From Neisseria canis (GTDB lineage: Bacteria > Pseudomonadota > Gammaproteobacteria > Burkholderiales > Neisseriaceae): a stretch of DNA of 64,000 nucleotides. Shown here piece after piece: positions 8,028-17,418 of the stretch (position 1 is its first letter; every line of letters starts with the position of its first letter). Made by a program: the position numbers and the translations under genes. The stretch spans positions 930,001 through 994,000 of the forward strand of contig NZ_LR134313.1 of the NCBI RefSeq assembly GCF_900636765.1. Direction: 5' to 3'. The notes under the pieces are model-generated. The model saw nothing but the letters and a program-made list of their open reading frames with translations, was not told the DNA's origin and searched no databases.

Positions 8028-10475
8028 TTAATCGTCGAAATCTGTCAGAATGTCCAAACCTTCCCTGTCCATACCGCTGTCGATACGGACAGTCATGCCG
8101 TTTTCATCGGTGATACCGCGATAAATTTCGCCGGTGGAAGAAACCATTTTATATGGGAAGCCTGCCATTGGATTGCCTTCGTCATCCAATAACAGGAAAG
8201 CTTCGTTATTGCTTTTTGAAAATTCAGGTAGCGGTGTCATGATTGTATTCGGTCCCGTTACTTGGAAACCGGCACACCTTATCCTTACCGTCTGTGGACA
8301 ACCCAGTTCGATATTGCCGTCTTTAATCTTGATATACGCCCCGCCGCTGGTGAGCAGGATTTCGTCTTTAGCTGCCACGGTTACTCTCCCCGCGCTGCTG
8401 GTAAGGGTTGCGTCTTTCAATGCATTGACCCGCATTTCATCATTTTGCGCCTGAATTTCCACCGCCCCTTGGTTGGCCTGGATTTTCATACCGCCGTTTT
8501 GGGCAAACAAATTGAGGCTGTGCCGTGCGTGCGCGGTAAAGTTGTTACCGCTGCTGATATTCGTATCGCCGCCGCTGATGAGGTGGAAGTGCTCCCCTGC
8601 GGTATGCAGTTGGCTCTTCAGGGTGGCGGAGGCGATGCCGTCGGGCGCGCTTTGGACAATGGCGGCACCTTTGAGGTCGGTGTATGCCTGTTTCAGACGG
8701 CCTTCGGTTGCCGCAACGGCGGTAGATTCGTTTTGGGCGGTCAGTGCGGCTTTGTTCAGGCTTTTGGCTAAGGCTAAGGCCTGTTCCAACTGGCGTATGG
8801 TGTTGTCCATGTCCAGCACGTTCCCCTCCGCACGGCTTTGGCCGTCTGAAGAAATCAACAGTCCCTTAGCGGCGCGCAGTACGCCCCAGCTGTCGGTACG
8901 CAGCTCGAAGCCTTCGCCGTTGTCGCCGCGTTTTTGGCGTTGGCTGTCGACGATATGGCCGAGGTTGAGCTGGGTTTTACCGTATTCGGTCGCCAGCTTA
9001 ATGTGTTCCTGACCCTGTTTGTCTTCCATCCGCAGTTTGTTGTTCGCCCAGGTGCGGATGACGTTGCGGGTGTTCCAATCGGCGGGAACATGGTCGGGGT
9101 GGGAACTGTCGTGCATCACCCCGCTGATGTAGGGTCGGTCGGGATTACCCTGCACGAACGACAGCATCACTTCGGTACCTTCGTGCAGCGGAAAGTGTTG
9201 GCCGTAGTCGGGGCCGGCATAGGGTTTGGCTAAGCGGATGGGACGGCTTTCTCCGCCCGGGCTCCATTCGTCGAGGTCGAACGGCAGCTTTACTCGGTAG
9301 CGCCCCATCTCGTCGATATAGGCATAAGTGTAGTTGCCGGGGCTGGTGATGCGGGCGGGCAAGGTACCGCTGATACTCGGCCGGGGCGTGCCCCGTTGGG
9401 GGCGGAATACGGTTTGTGCGGGGATGGCGGTGAAGTGGTGGCTGTATGCTTGGTCGCGGCTGCCGCGGTGAGAGACGGACAGCACCAGCCAGCCGTCGGG
9501 CGCCTCATGAAAGGCGGGAGAAGTTTGAAACACCTTACCGGGGCATAGCGCGGTCACATTGCCGCTGCCGTCCGCCTCGATCCGACGGCACAGATTGAGC
9601 TGCTGCAACAGGCCTGTCTGAAGGGCGGCCTCGTCGGGCGACTTTTGATGCAGCCCCCAAAAGGAGTCGGAGCCGAGCAAAACCGAAGCATCGTCGGCCC
9701 GGTTGAACTCCTGGTGGGCCAAATCGGTATCGGCATCACGGTAATTGTAGTCGCCGACGCGTACGGATTGCACAATCGGATTGTGTTTGACCCGCAAATC
9801 GAATACCGCCTCCTCGCTGGCGCTCTCCAATCCGGCATGAGGGCGGAAGGGGTAGGGCGGCACCTTATCCCTTAGATAATGGGCGGGGGCATCGCCGAAC
9901 ACCACCACATCCCTGTGCTGCCCGGATTGCTCGAAGACAAACCAAATGCCTTCCTCCTCGCATAAGCGGCAGATAAAGTCGAGATCGCTTTCCTGGTATT
10001 GGGTGACATACTCGCGTACCCCGTAAGAACGGCTTTGGTTGAAGCGGAAATCGACGCCGGAGAAACCGCGGTGTTTCAAAACCGCGGCAATGATGTCGGG
10101 TACGGACTGGTTTTGAAACAGTCGTGAAGCGCGGTGGTGGGCGAGTGCGGCCAGTCGCGGCGCCATGATCAGCCGGTAGAGCGTTTCATCGTTGGATACG
10201 GACAGTTTCTCGCAGGAAGTGACGATACCGTTCCAGAGTTTGAGCGGTTCGGGCGCATACATCGGGTTGAGATTGGCGAGGGTTCCGGCTTCGGGGAGGA
10301 CGGAGAATCGCAGCTGTTGGTTGATATAGGAAGAGAGGGGTAAATCGGCATCGGGAGAAGAGAACCAGACTTCGATCCGGTATGGCCGGTTGACGGTTTC
10401 GGTAGCGTCGAATCGTGAAACGGAGAGCTCGGGCGAGAATCGGGAGAAGTCGAGATGGTAGGCTTGGGTGCGCAT
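8028..10475 (-). CDS. vgrG: VgrG (TssI) spike protein with C-terminal extension
   Basis: This protein of about 815 residues forms the trimeric tip of the T6SS tube and carries cargo. The N-terminal gp27-like part (HLDFSRFSPELSVSRFDATE) is followed by the gp5/OB region (GKVFQTS, then RYRVKLPFDLDEW and FPLHEGTEVMLSFVQGNPDRP) and a DUF2345-type repetitive beta-helix (AKGLLISSDG, SGGDTNISSGNNF, TLTSSAGRVTVAAKDEILL). After ELGCPQTVRIRCAG, about 70 further residues (FLLLDDEGNPMAGFPYK, GEIYRGITDENGMT) look like a transthyretin-type adaptor domain, probably for docking the DUF2235 effector encoded next. I chose the ATG (MRTQAYHL) with GGAA upstream rather than the TTG at 10493. It contains two AG-type DUS cores (8694-8703, 8841-8850) rather than the wad type. 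Confidence 0.92.
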   Translation of the reverse strand: MRTQAYHLDFSRFSPELSVSRFDATETVNRPYRIEVWFSSPDADLPLSSYINQQLRFSVLPEAGTLANLNPMYAPEPLKLWNGIVTSCEKLSVSNDETLYRLIMAPRLAALAHHRASRLFQNQSVPDIIAAVLKHRGFSGVDFRFNQSRSYGVREYVTQYQESDLDFICRLCEEEGIWFVFEQSGQHRDVVVFGDAPAHYLRDKVPPYPFRPHAGLESASEEAVFDLRVKHNPIVQSVRVGDYNYRDADTDLAHQEFNRADDASVLLGSDSFWGLHQKSPDEAALQTGLLQQLNLCRRIEADGSGNVTALCPGKVFQTSPAFHEAPDGWLVLSVSHRGSRDQAYSHHFTAIPAQTVFRPQRGTPRPSISGTLPARITSPGNYTYAYIDEMGRYRVKLPFDLDEWSPGGESRPIRLAKPYAGPDYGQHFPLHEGTEVMLSFVQGNPDRPYISGVMHDSSHPDHVPADWNTRNVIRTWANNKLRMEDKQGQEHIKLATEYGKTQLNLGHIVDSQRQKRGDNGEGFELRTDSWGVLRAAKGLLISSDGQSRAEGNVLDMDNTIRQLEQALALAKSLNKAALTAQNESTAVAATEGRLKQAYTDLKGAAIVQSAPDGIASATLKSQLHTAGEHFHLISGGDTNISSGNNFTAHARHSLNLFAQNGGMKIQANQGAVEIQAQNDEMRVNALKDATLTSSAGRVTVAAKDEILLTSGGAYIKIKDGNIELGCPQTVRIRCAGFQVTGPNTIMTPLPEFSKSNNEAFLLLDDEGNPMAGFPYKMVSSTGEIYRGITDENGMTVRIDSGMDREGLDILTDFDD

Positions 10476-10598
10476 GGGGATTCCGGTAACCAAGGAGGTA
10501 AAGAGATGACGGAAGGTTAGCCTAAAGGGGCGGTTTTGCCAAGTGTGCGGATGCCGGTTTGAAAAGGCGGAGGGGGTGGGAAGTTGAAGGAAATAAAA

Positions 10599-10630
10599 GG
10601 TTTCAGACAGGATTTGGCCTGTCTGAAACC
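10599..10630 (-). terminator. DUS-like inverted repeat
   Basis: GGTTTCAGACAGG and CCTGTCTGAAACC form a 13-bp stem with a 6-base loop. Read on the minus strand it is followed by TTTTATTT, fitting a backup terminator behind the tssBC transcript, 160 bp past the tssC stop. The DUS is imperfect: the pair lacks the full TGCCTGTCTGAA. Confidence 0.6.
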
Positions 10631-10737
10631 TTAATTTAAATATGTTGTGGATGTTTTATCGCACAAGTGCTATCTTGAAGTGATACTTAGAAATATTTGC
10701 GATTTATGAATAGCATTGCCAAGACTATGATATAGAT

Positions 10738-10776
10738 AAAACCGCTTATTTCTTTAAAGTAAGAAAGAAGCGGTTT
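10738..10776 (-). terminator. Terminator behind tssC
   Basis: AAACCGCTT and AAGCGGTTT pair as arms of a longer imperfect stem that also includes TTTCTT and AAGAAA. The hairpin lies 16 bp after the tssC stop and is followed on the minus strand by TTATCTATAT. It contains no DUS. Confidence 0.6.
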
Positions 10777-10792
10777 AGGTTTGATAAGTGGA

Positions 10793-12325
10793 TTATTTTT
10801 TTTCTTTGGGCATTTGAGAAACCAAGGAGAGGTTGACGTCTAGGCCTTCAATTTGGAAGTGGGGGCGAGCATACAGACGTACCTTGAAGAAGCCGGGATT
10901 ATCTTCAATATCTTCTACGGTTACTTTCGCCTCGCGCAGAGGATGAGTAGCTTGCAATTCATCACTTGGGTCGGTCATTTCGGTAACCAAAGTGTTAATC
11001 CAAGTGTTTAGTTCCAGCTCCAGCATGCGGCGGTCTTTGGTCGTGCCGATATTTTCACGCTGAATTAGTTTTAGATAGTGTGCTAAACGCGACAGCAGGA
11101 AAACGTAAGGTAGACGTGCATTGATACGGCTGTTTGCTGTTGCTTCTTTAGTTTCATAGAGTGCTGGTTTTTGAGTAGAGTTTGCTGAGAAAAAGCAGGC
11201 ATAATCACGGTTTTTGTAGAATGACATTGGGATAAAACCCAGATTGGCAAATTCAAATTCACGGGTTTCCGGAATCAATACCTCTGTCGGAATTTTTACC
11301 TGATTACCAGTGCCCAAGTCATACATGTGAATCGGCAAATCTTCAACTAAACCTCCTGCCTGCGGACCGCGGATTTGGACACACCAGCCGTTATTGACAA
11401 AACTGCGTACCATGTTAGCGGCAAAGGCAAAAGAAGCGTTAGCCCAGAGATAACGTTCGTGGTCTCCGCCTTTGACTTGCTCTTCGTAGTTGAAGCTGCG
11501 TACTGGTACGGTATCGCTACCGTAGGGTAAACGTGCCAAGAATCGAGGCAATGTCAGACCGATGTAGCGAGCATCATCCGAATCACGGAATCCTTTCCAT
11601 TTAATGTATTCGGCACGATCTAAATAGTTTACGAGATCTTTAATCGCGGCAACTTCTTCCATACTGTCTTTGCCAAAGAAGGCGGGACCAACGGAACCGA
11701 TGAAAGGCATATGTGCAGAGGCTGAAACGCGTGAAATATTGCGCAACAAGGCAATATCTTGAGGATTACGGCCAAACTCGTAGTTGGAAATAATAGCGCC
11801 AATGGGTTCACCACCTGGGGTATCATATTCGCTGATATAGGTATGGCGATATAATCCACTTTGGATGATTTCAGCTGAGTCTTCAAAGTCTTGGATTAAG
11901 TCTTCTTTAGTAACATCTAAAATTTCGATTTTGACATTGCGGCGAAAATCGGTTCGGTCTACCAAGAATTTTAAACCGCGCCAAGCGGATTCAATTTCTT
12001 GGAATTTTTCGTGATGTAAAATTTCGTCTAATTGGCGGCCGATTTGCTCATCTAAACGGGCGATATGGAAGTCCAGTAAGCTTTTGTCTAAGCGTTCCAC
12101 TTTTTGAGAGGACTCTTGAATCATTTTCAAAAATACGCTGACAGCAGCAGTAATACGTTCATCAGCTGATGATTCGGACATTTTTTCATTGCTTTGGAAT
12201 GCTTCAATATCAATTACTGAGTTGACGGTATTTAAGTTGATTTTTTTGCATAAGCTTTCGTAAACACTTGTACCAGCTTCTTTTTCAATAACGGTACTGT
12301 GTGATACTTTTTGACTCTTTTGCAT
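10793..12325 (-). CDS. tssC: TssC, large subunit of the T6SS contractile sheath
   Basis: This 510-residue protein assembles with TssB into the sheath that drives the Hcp tube outward. Family features are visible: the WRGLKFLVDRTDFRRNVKIE segment (about residues 99-118), SRVSASAHMPFIGSVGP in the middle, RFLARLPYG, FAANMVRSF and the C-terminal FKVRLYARPHFQIEGL stretch. Length is normal for TssC/VipB. It lies 35 bp behind tssB on the same strand and forms a two-gene transcript divergent from the tssK group. The gene is more AT-rich than vgrG and the core genes nearby, in line with the rest of the T6SS structural genes. Confidence 0.95.
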   Translation of the reverse strand: MQKSQKVSHSTVIEKEAGTSVYESLCKKINLNTVNSVIDIEAFQSNEKMSESSADERITAAVSVFLKMIQESSQKVERLDKSLLDFHIARLDEQIGRQLDEILHHEKFQEIESAWRGLKFLVDRTDFRRNVKIEILDVTKEDLIQDFEDSAEIIQSGLYRHTYISEYDTPGGEPIGAIISNYEFGRNPQDIALLRNISRVSASAHMPFIGSVGPAFFGKDSMEEVAAIKDLVNYLDRAEYIKWKGFRDSDDARYIGLTLPRFLARLPYGSDTVPVRSFNYEEQVKGGDHERYLWANASFAFAANMVRSFVNNGWCVQIRGPQAGGLVEDLPIHMYDLGTGNQVKIPTEVLIPETREFEFANLGFIPMSFYKNRDYACFFSANSTQKPALYETKEATANSRINARLPYVFLLSRLAHYLKLIQRENIGTTKDRRMLELELNTWINTLVTEMTDPSDELQATHPLREAKVTVEDIEDNPGFFKVRLYARPHFQIEGLDVNLSLVSQMPKEKK

Positions 12326-12360
12326 TTAGTTGTTTCCTTATTTTAAGATATGCTGGTTAG

Positions 12361-12861
12361 TTAAGGTTTGACAACAGGGGCCACTTTTTCTAATTGGCTA
12401 CGTAATTCGTCAGAAAGGTCTTTGTCTTGCAAGATGGCTTCCAATTCACGGCGGAAGCCCGCATCATCAAGTAAGTTGGATTTTAGATCACGCAACAGAT
12501 TGCGCATGGCCAAGAGCGCACGCAATTCAGGCACACTACGGGCGATAGTTTCTGGGTGAAAATCATTCATAGATTTGAAGTCTAATTTGACATGTAAATC
12601 ATCGTTGCTATTTGAAATGGTATTTCTAACCGCTAAATCTAATTTGGGGTTAAAATCAGATAAAACCGAATCGAAATTATTTTTGTCGATATTTATCTTT
12701 TCTCTTTCGGATAATGGGCGATGCTCTTGCCCGCTGCTATAATCGCCAGTTACCAGTAATTTAAGCGGGAGCTCAACCTTTTTTTGTGCCCCTCCGGTAT
12801 GTAAATCTAATTTGATATTAATACGTGCTGGTGGTACTTCGTTTTGAAAACTTTTGCTCAT
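12361..12861 (-). CDS. tssB: TssB, small subunit of the T6SS contractile sheath
   Basis: This 166-residue protein pairs with TssC in the sheath. Motifs include the N-terminal RINIKLDL, then ELPLKLLVTGDYS, PLSEREKINIDKNNFD and the C-terminal helix LRDLKSNLLDDAGFRRELE. The ATG at 12861 is the first start. It is the first gene of the minus-strand tssBC unit. The 234-bp gap to tssK must hold promoters for both directions, though I could not place convincing -10/-35 boxes in this AT-rich stretch. Confidence 0.95.
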   Translation of the reverse strand: MSKSFQNEVPPARINIKLDLHTGGAQKKVELPLKLLVTGDYSSGQEHRPLSEREKINIDKNNFDSVLSDFNPKLDLAVRNTISNSNDDLHVKLDFKSMNDFHPETIARSVPELRALLAMRNLLRDLKSNLLDDAGFRRELEAILQDKDLSDELRSQLEKVAPVVKP

Positions 12862-13095
12862 TGTTTATCCTAAATTCTAATCGTTTATCAAAATAGCCCT
12901 GTTGTCTGGCTGGAAAGGTTTACCCTTTATAAATTTAAAGTAGGGATTCAATAGTGAACCTAAAATATGAGCCGGTAGTGAACTTGGCTTATTGATTTAA
13001 TATTAAGCTGCTGCTTAACTATATTGGCAGTATAAATGTTACGATATACTGCTGTCTACGGTGTTTAATTGAGTGATATATGAAAGTAAGATATA

Positions 13096-14445
13096 GTGAA
13101 AATTTATAAGCCTTTATGGGAAGAAGGAATTTTACTGTCGCCACAGCATTTCCAGCAACAAAATCGATTTGAAGAATATGTTATTTCTTCTGTAATCAAA
13201 ATGGGTGGCAGCTTCCAATGGGGGATATTCTCTAGAATGCTGGATGAGAAAGCGCTAGAGTTGGGCTCCGTGAAGCTGGATACTTTTCAATTGTGCATGC
13301 CTGATGGCACTTTTATAGATACTTATTTGTTTGGCAGTTATATTTCTTCTCGGGATTTGCAAGATATTCCAACGGAAAAAAGTCAGGTTTTAGTTTATCT
13401 TGGTTTACCGAGATGGCAGAACAATACATCAAATTTAGCTGATACTGGTGATGTGCTAGGTAATCCAAGGCGTTTTACGAAGCAGTTCGAAGTAGTATCT
13501 GATATTTTCTCCAGTGAAGAAACAGAGTTGGCAGTAGAGCGGTATAATTTACAATTGCGCTTTGAATTTGAAAATAATGAAAATTATATCTTATGTCCTG
13601 TCACACGGTTGATTCGTAATGAGCGTGGCCAGTTTGTTTTTGATGTGAATTATATACCACCGTTGTTGACCATTATGGCATCTGATTGGTTGGTGGACTA
13701 TGTGAGGCGCTTAAATGGGCTGATTTTGTCTCGTATTGATAGTTTGTCGGCTAGACGCCGGGCGCGTGGCGCTGATTTAGTTGATTTCTCGGTATCAGAT
13801 TCTATTTTATTTTGGTTTCTGCATGGTTTAAATAGTATTTTTCCTGAGTTGGAGCATTTGTCTAAGCACCCCGAACATCATCCCGAGGACTTATATCGCT
13901 TACTCATACGTTTACTGGGTATGTTGTACACTTTTCGGGTGGATTCTTCTGTTGTGGATGTAGATGACTATGATCATTATGATTTGTATGGAACATTCAG
14001 TAGGCTTGAAAATAAAATTCGCAATTTATTGGATGAGGTAATTCCGTCACCCGTTATAGAGCTTAGCTTGGAACACATAAAAACCACTCAGTGGCGTGCG
14101 CAGATTTTTGATAGCCGGATTGATGAAAAGGCGGAGTTTTATTTGTCGGCGCATTCTGATGCAATATCTTTCCTTGATTTGCAGAGGCAACTTCCTTTGG
14201 TAAGTAAAATAGGTGCGCCAGACGAAGTCGAGAGGGTAATTAATACGGCAGTTATAGGTGTACCTTTACAGTTGTTAAATCAAACTCCTCCGGGATTGCC
14301 ATTCAGAATGGATAATGTGTATTTTAAATTAGATAAGCATCATCCTGCATTCAAACGAATGATGCAGGCTCAAGCTTGTAGTATCTATATGCCAGCTTCT
14401 ATTGCGCGTTTGCAATTAAGTCTTTATGCTATTGTGAGTGTATGA
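13096..14445 (+). CDS. tssK: TssK, T6SS baseplate adaptor
   Basis: This 449-residue protein links the baseplate (TssEFG) to the membrane complex. The family opening PLWEEGILLSPQHFQQQNRF is clear at residues 5-24, and the C-terminal domain has PFRMDNVYFKLDKHHPAF. The start is a GTG at 13096. An ATG 16 bases upstream is out of frame and stops quickly. It opens the plus-strand unit tssK-tssL-TssM-like/OmpA-hcp, with only 3 bp before tssL. Confidence 0.95.
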   Translation: MKIYKPLWEEGILLSPQHFQQQNRFEEYVISSVIKMGGSFQWGIFSRMLDEKALELGSVKLDTFQLCMPDGTFIDTYLFGSYISSRDLQDIPTEKSQVLVYLGLPRWQNNTSNLADTGDVLGNPRRFTKQFEVVSDIFSSEETELAVERYNLQLRFEFENNENYILCPVTRLIRNERGQFVFDVNYIPPLLTIMASDWLVDYVRRLNGLILSRIDSLSARRRARGADLVDFSVSDSILFWFLHGLNSIFPELEHLSKHPEHHPEDLYRLLIRLLGMLYTFRVDSSVVDVDDYDHYDLYGTFSRLENKIRNLLDEVIPSPVIELSLEHIKTTQWRAQIFDSRIDEKAEFYLSAHSDAISFLDLQRQLPLVSKIGAPDEVERVINTAVIGVPLQLLNQTPPGLPFRMDNVYFKLDKHHPAFKRMMQAQACSIYMPASIARLQLSLYAIVSV

Positions 14446-14448
14446 AAA

Positions 14449-15108
14449 ATGAATCAGATGTTAATCAGAGGTAGTTTGCTTGATACGGCATTGGTTGTGT
14501 CTGCTTTGTCTTTTGGTGCCCAGCCGGAACATTCGGTTTCTTGGTACGAGTATTGTAAAAATTTGGTTATTCAGCTCAAACAAAGTTTGGCTGAGGGGGA
14601 TTATGCTGAAAGTGAGATAGAACAAATATCTTATGCACAATGTGCACTTTTAGATGAAGCTGCTCTGAAGTTTTTAAAAGGGGCTGATCGTGATGTATGG
14701 GAAATGGAACCGCTACAGGTACACTTTTTTCAGACGTATAATGCTGGGGATGTGTTGTGCAACCGGATTGAAGAATTATCCAAATCGCCCTCACCCAATC
14801 CTAGATTGGCTGAAGCATATTTAAGTATTATGAATTTAGGTTTTAGAGGACGTTATGTGTTGGATGAGGCTGAAGCAGATCGGTGGCGTGAGCAGTTAGC
14901 TAAGTTTGTACCGGTTGAGTTGAGTGTAGACAAGACATCTGATGGTTATTTCTTTTTTATTGATAAAAAAGGAACTCCTATTAAAAATAGTATTAGAGTT
15001 AACCCGACATGGGTCTTTATTGGCTGTACCTTTTTTGCTGTTTGTGTTTATCTGATATTTAATTATTATCTTGATAATTTGGCTCAAAGTCTTCAAATAA
15101 AAGCGTAA
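14449..15108 (+). CDS. tssL: TssL (DotU/IcmH-like) membrane-complex protein
   Basis: This 219-residue inner-membrane protein has a cytoplasmic helical domain (QCALLDEAALKF, FFQTYNAGDVLCNRIEEL, YLSIMNLGFRGRYVL) and one C-terminal membrane segment (TWVFIGCTFFAVCVYLIF, about residues 188-205). This is the standard TssL layout without a fused peptidoglycan-binding domain. That function seems to be supplied by the OmpA-like domain of the next gene, 5 bp downstream. Codon usage is AT-rich, like its neighbours. Confidence 0.93.
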   Translation: MNQMLIRGSLLDTALVVSALSFGAQPEHSVSWYEYCKNLVIQLKQSLAEGDYAESEIEQISYAQCALLDEAALKFLKGADRDVWEMEPLQVHFFQTYNAGDVLCNRIEELSKSPSPNPRLAEAYLSIMNLGFRGRYVLDEAEADRWREQLAKFVPVELSVDKTSDGYFFFIDKKGTPIKNSIRVNPTWVFIGCTFFAVCVYLIFNYYLDNLAQSLQIKA

Positions 15109-15113
15109 ATGTA

Positions 15114-16760
15114 ATGAGTGATAGAAAACCTGCTTTTTTTATTGTTCTATTGACGGGTATTTTGGCTGTTTTTTATATTATTATCGTTTATTTGGAGGCT
15201 TCATGGAGTGTTAAAATTCCCCTTCTGGTTACATGTGCTGTTTTAGGTTTGGCTTTCTGGAGGAGGATGAAAGGAGCTTTGCAGGCCCCTTATTCAATTG
15301 TTAGGGAACCGTGGTCACATATTCATAAGATTTTGCAGGGTGTTGAGCAGACGGATACTTATGTTTTATGTTTGGGAAATTCTAATCAATATAGTTGCTC
15401 TTTTCGATCTGTTATTGTTAGGGAGGGTGTAACTTATTTAAATATTACAAACCCAGAACATCTAGTTGGTATGGTAGATAAATTATTAATCTATCTACCC
15501 AAGAAGATTTTGAAGTTTAGTATAGAGCTCTCTCTTTTTCCTGCTTTATCTCGCGATGATGGGGTGGTTTTAAAAGACTGGTTGCGTAATATTCTTTTTT
15601 TACAGAATTACTTAAATGCCAATGTTCCTGTTAATATAGTGTTACATATGCCAATCAATAGTGGACGTAGTGTATTGCCGTGTTGTACTTTGGGTTTGAA
15701 AGGAGGGGTAACTGAAGCAGATATTTGTCGGTTGATACAACAATTTAAACAAGTTTTGGGAGAGTCGTTTGTCAAGTATTGCCATAGTTCCAATAATAAT
15801 CATTATATTAGCTTGATTCACATATTATCTTATCTAGAGGAGATTCTTAGTAAACAAGTTGATATGGGATGGTCATATATTAATGTGCGCAGCATCACGG
15901 TGGCGATGGATGGTAGTGGTGATAATCAATCTTTATGGTTTAACTATTTTAAGCAAACAACTGGTGGGTTAGTTTTTCCTTTTGAGTCAGGCGCTCACGA
16001 AGTATTGTATTACACCCCGGTATCTTTGTTAAATAAGAATACCGTTTATCGCAGGAATATGGTTATTGATGTTGGATTCAAGGTATTATCCATTATTGCT
16101 CTTACTTTTTTAGTGGCATCATCCTTTTCTACTATTAATAATAGCCGCCTTTTGGAGAGGATTAATCAGCATATTTCTGATTTTAAAAAGTATTCTGATA
16201 AGTCTGCTGAGGAAACTCAATTTTCGGTGAGACAGTTGCAACAAGATTTACAGTTATTGAAAAAATATCAAAATGAAGGCATACCAGCAAATTTAGGCTT
16301 AGGTCTATATCGTGCACAATTATATATTCCTGAGTTAGAGAAAAATTTAGCAAGTATCAAATCAATTACACCTAAACCAGATCCTGTTAAGTCGGTGGTA
16401 CTGACTTTGGATAGTTTAGCTTTGTTTGACAGTGGGCAGTATGAGTTAAAAAGTAATGCTAATAAAGCCTTAATTGGTGCATTACGAGCAATTGAGGCTC
16501 AACCGGCTACTCAGGTATTAATTGAGGGGCATACGGATAATATTGGCAACCCTGCTTCCAACCAACAATTATCTGAAAAGAGAGCCTTAGCTGTCCGGGA
16601 CTGGTTGGTGGAGTCGTCTAATATTTCTATAAATCGTTTTGCAACCAAGGGGTGGGGTCATAGTAAGCCGGTGGCTGAGAATAATTCTGAGGAGGGGCGA
16701 GCTAAAAACCGTAGAGTTGAAATTATTCTAATTCCCAATGAGATAATAACACAACCTTAA
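15114..16760 (+). CDS. Short TssM-like membrane protein fused to an OmpA-type peptidoglycan-binding domain
   Basis: In this 548-residue protein two membrane segments lie at residues 7-50 (FFIVLLTGILAVFYIIIVY, then VTCAVLGLAFW). A cytoplasmic region of about 270 residues follows without a visible Walker motif, then a third membrane segment near 319-340 (VLSIIALTFLVASSF). After it, a helical stretch (LLERINQHISDF to NLGLGLYRAQLY) resembles the region just after the third helix of TssM/IcmF. The C-terminus from about 428 is OmpA/MotB-like: EGHTDNIGN, LSEKRALAVRDWL, GRAKNRRVEI. So it has TssM-type topology but lacks the large TssM periplasmic domain and carries a cell-wall anchor instead. It is co-directional with tssL and ends 116 bp before hcp. 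An independent T6SS OmpA/MotB accessory protein remains possible. Confidence 0.7.
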   Translation: MSDRKPAFFIVLLTGILAVFYIIIVYLEASWSVKIPLLVTCAVLGLAFWRRMKGALQAPYSIVREPWSHIHKILQGVEQTDTYVLCLGNSNQYSCSFRSVIVREGVTYLNITNPEHLVGMVDKLLIYLPKKILKFSIELSLFPALSRDDGVVLKDWLRNILFLQNYLNANVPVNIVLHMPINSGRSVLPCCTLGLKGGVTEADICRLIQQFKQVLGESFVKYCHSSNNNHYISLIHILSYLEEILSKQVDMGWSYINVRSITVAMDGSGDNQSLWFNYFKQTTGGLVFPFESGAHEVLYYTPVSLLNKNTVYRRNMVIDVGFKVLSIIALTFLVASSFSTINNSRLLERINQHISDFKKYSDKSAEETQFSVRQLQQDLQLLKKYQNEGIPANLGLGLYRAQLYIPELEKNLASIKSITPKPDPVKSVVLTLDSLALFDSGQYELKSNANKALIGALRAIEAQPATQVLIEGHTDNIGNPASNQQLSEKRALAVRDWLVESSNISINRFATKGWGHSKPVAENNSEEGRAKNRRVEIILIPNEIITQP

Positions 16761-16876
16761 GGGCTATAAATGGTATTTAAGTGTTTTGAATATAATATTT
16801 AAGTTTAATGCTCAATTTATATTCAAAATTTTTGGTAATCTATTACTTTAATTATTACTTTAATATGGAGTAAAAT

Positions 16877-17365
16877 ATGGCAATTCCTGCTTATATGTGG
16901 TTAAAAGATGATGGCGGTTCAGCCATCAAAGGTTCTGTAGACGTGAATGGTCGCGAAGATAGTGTGGAGATTGTTGAGTTCCAACATAATGTACGTATTC
17001 CAACTGATGCGAATACCGGTAAGTTAACCGGTACTCGTGTTCATGAGCCGATTGTATTGTTTAAAGAATATGACGCTTCATCTCCGTATTTGTATAAAGC
17101 AGTAACTACTGGTCAAACTTTGAAAGAAGTGGAAATTAAGTGGTATCAAATTGATGACGCTGGTCAAGAGAAAGAGTATTTCAATACTAAGTTGGATAAT
17201 GTAAAAGTAGTGGCTGTGGCTCCTGTTATGCACAATATTAAGGATCCAGCACGTGAGCGCTATAATCACTTAGAGCGTGTTGAATTACGTTATGAAAAAA
17301 TCACTTGGACTTACAAAGACGGTAATATCATTCATGCTGACAGCTGGAATGAAAGCCGCGCTTAA
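16877..17365 (+). CDS. hcp: Hcp (TssD), T6SS inner-tube protein
   Basis: This 162-residue protein forms the hexameric tube rings propelled by the sheath. The N-terminus MAIPAYMWLKDDGG, then VEIVEFQHNVRIPTD, RVHEPIVLFKEYDASSPYLY and LRYEKITWTYKDGNI are Hcp hallmarks. An ATGGAGTAAAAT leader precedes the ATG, giving a fair Shine-Dalgarno. The gene has its own 116-bp upstream gap and a strong terminator downstream, consistent with higher or separate expression. Confidence 0.96.
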   Translation: MAIPAYMWLKDDGGSAIKGSVDVNGREDSVEIVEFQHNVRIPTDANTGKLTGTRVHEPIVLFKEYDASSPYLYKAVTTGQTLKEVEIKWYQIDDAGQEKEYFNTKLDNVKVVAVAPVMHNIKDPARERYNHLERVELRYEKITWTYKDGNIIHADSWNESRA

Positions 17366-17377
17366 AATGACAAGTGT

Positions 17378-17412
17378 AAAGTGCTGCCCTCGTGAAAAAG
17401 GCAGCACTTTTT
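17378..17412 (+). terminator. Rho-independent terminator after hcp
   Basis: AAAGTGCTGCC and GGCAGCACTTT form a perfect 11-bp stem around an 11-base loop, then TTAATTT follows, 12 bp after the hcp stop. The IS1016-type element begins 7 bp downstream. Confidence 0.85.
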
Positions 17413-17418
17413 AATTTA

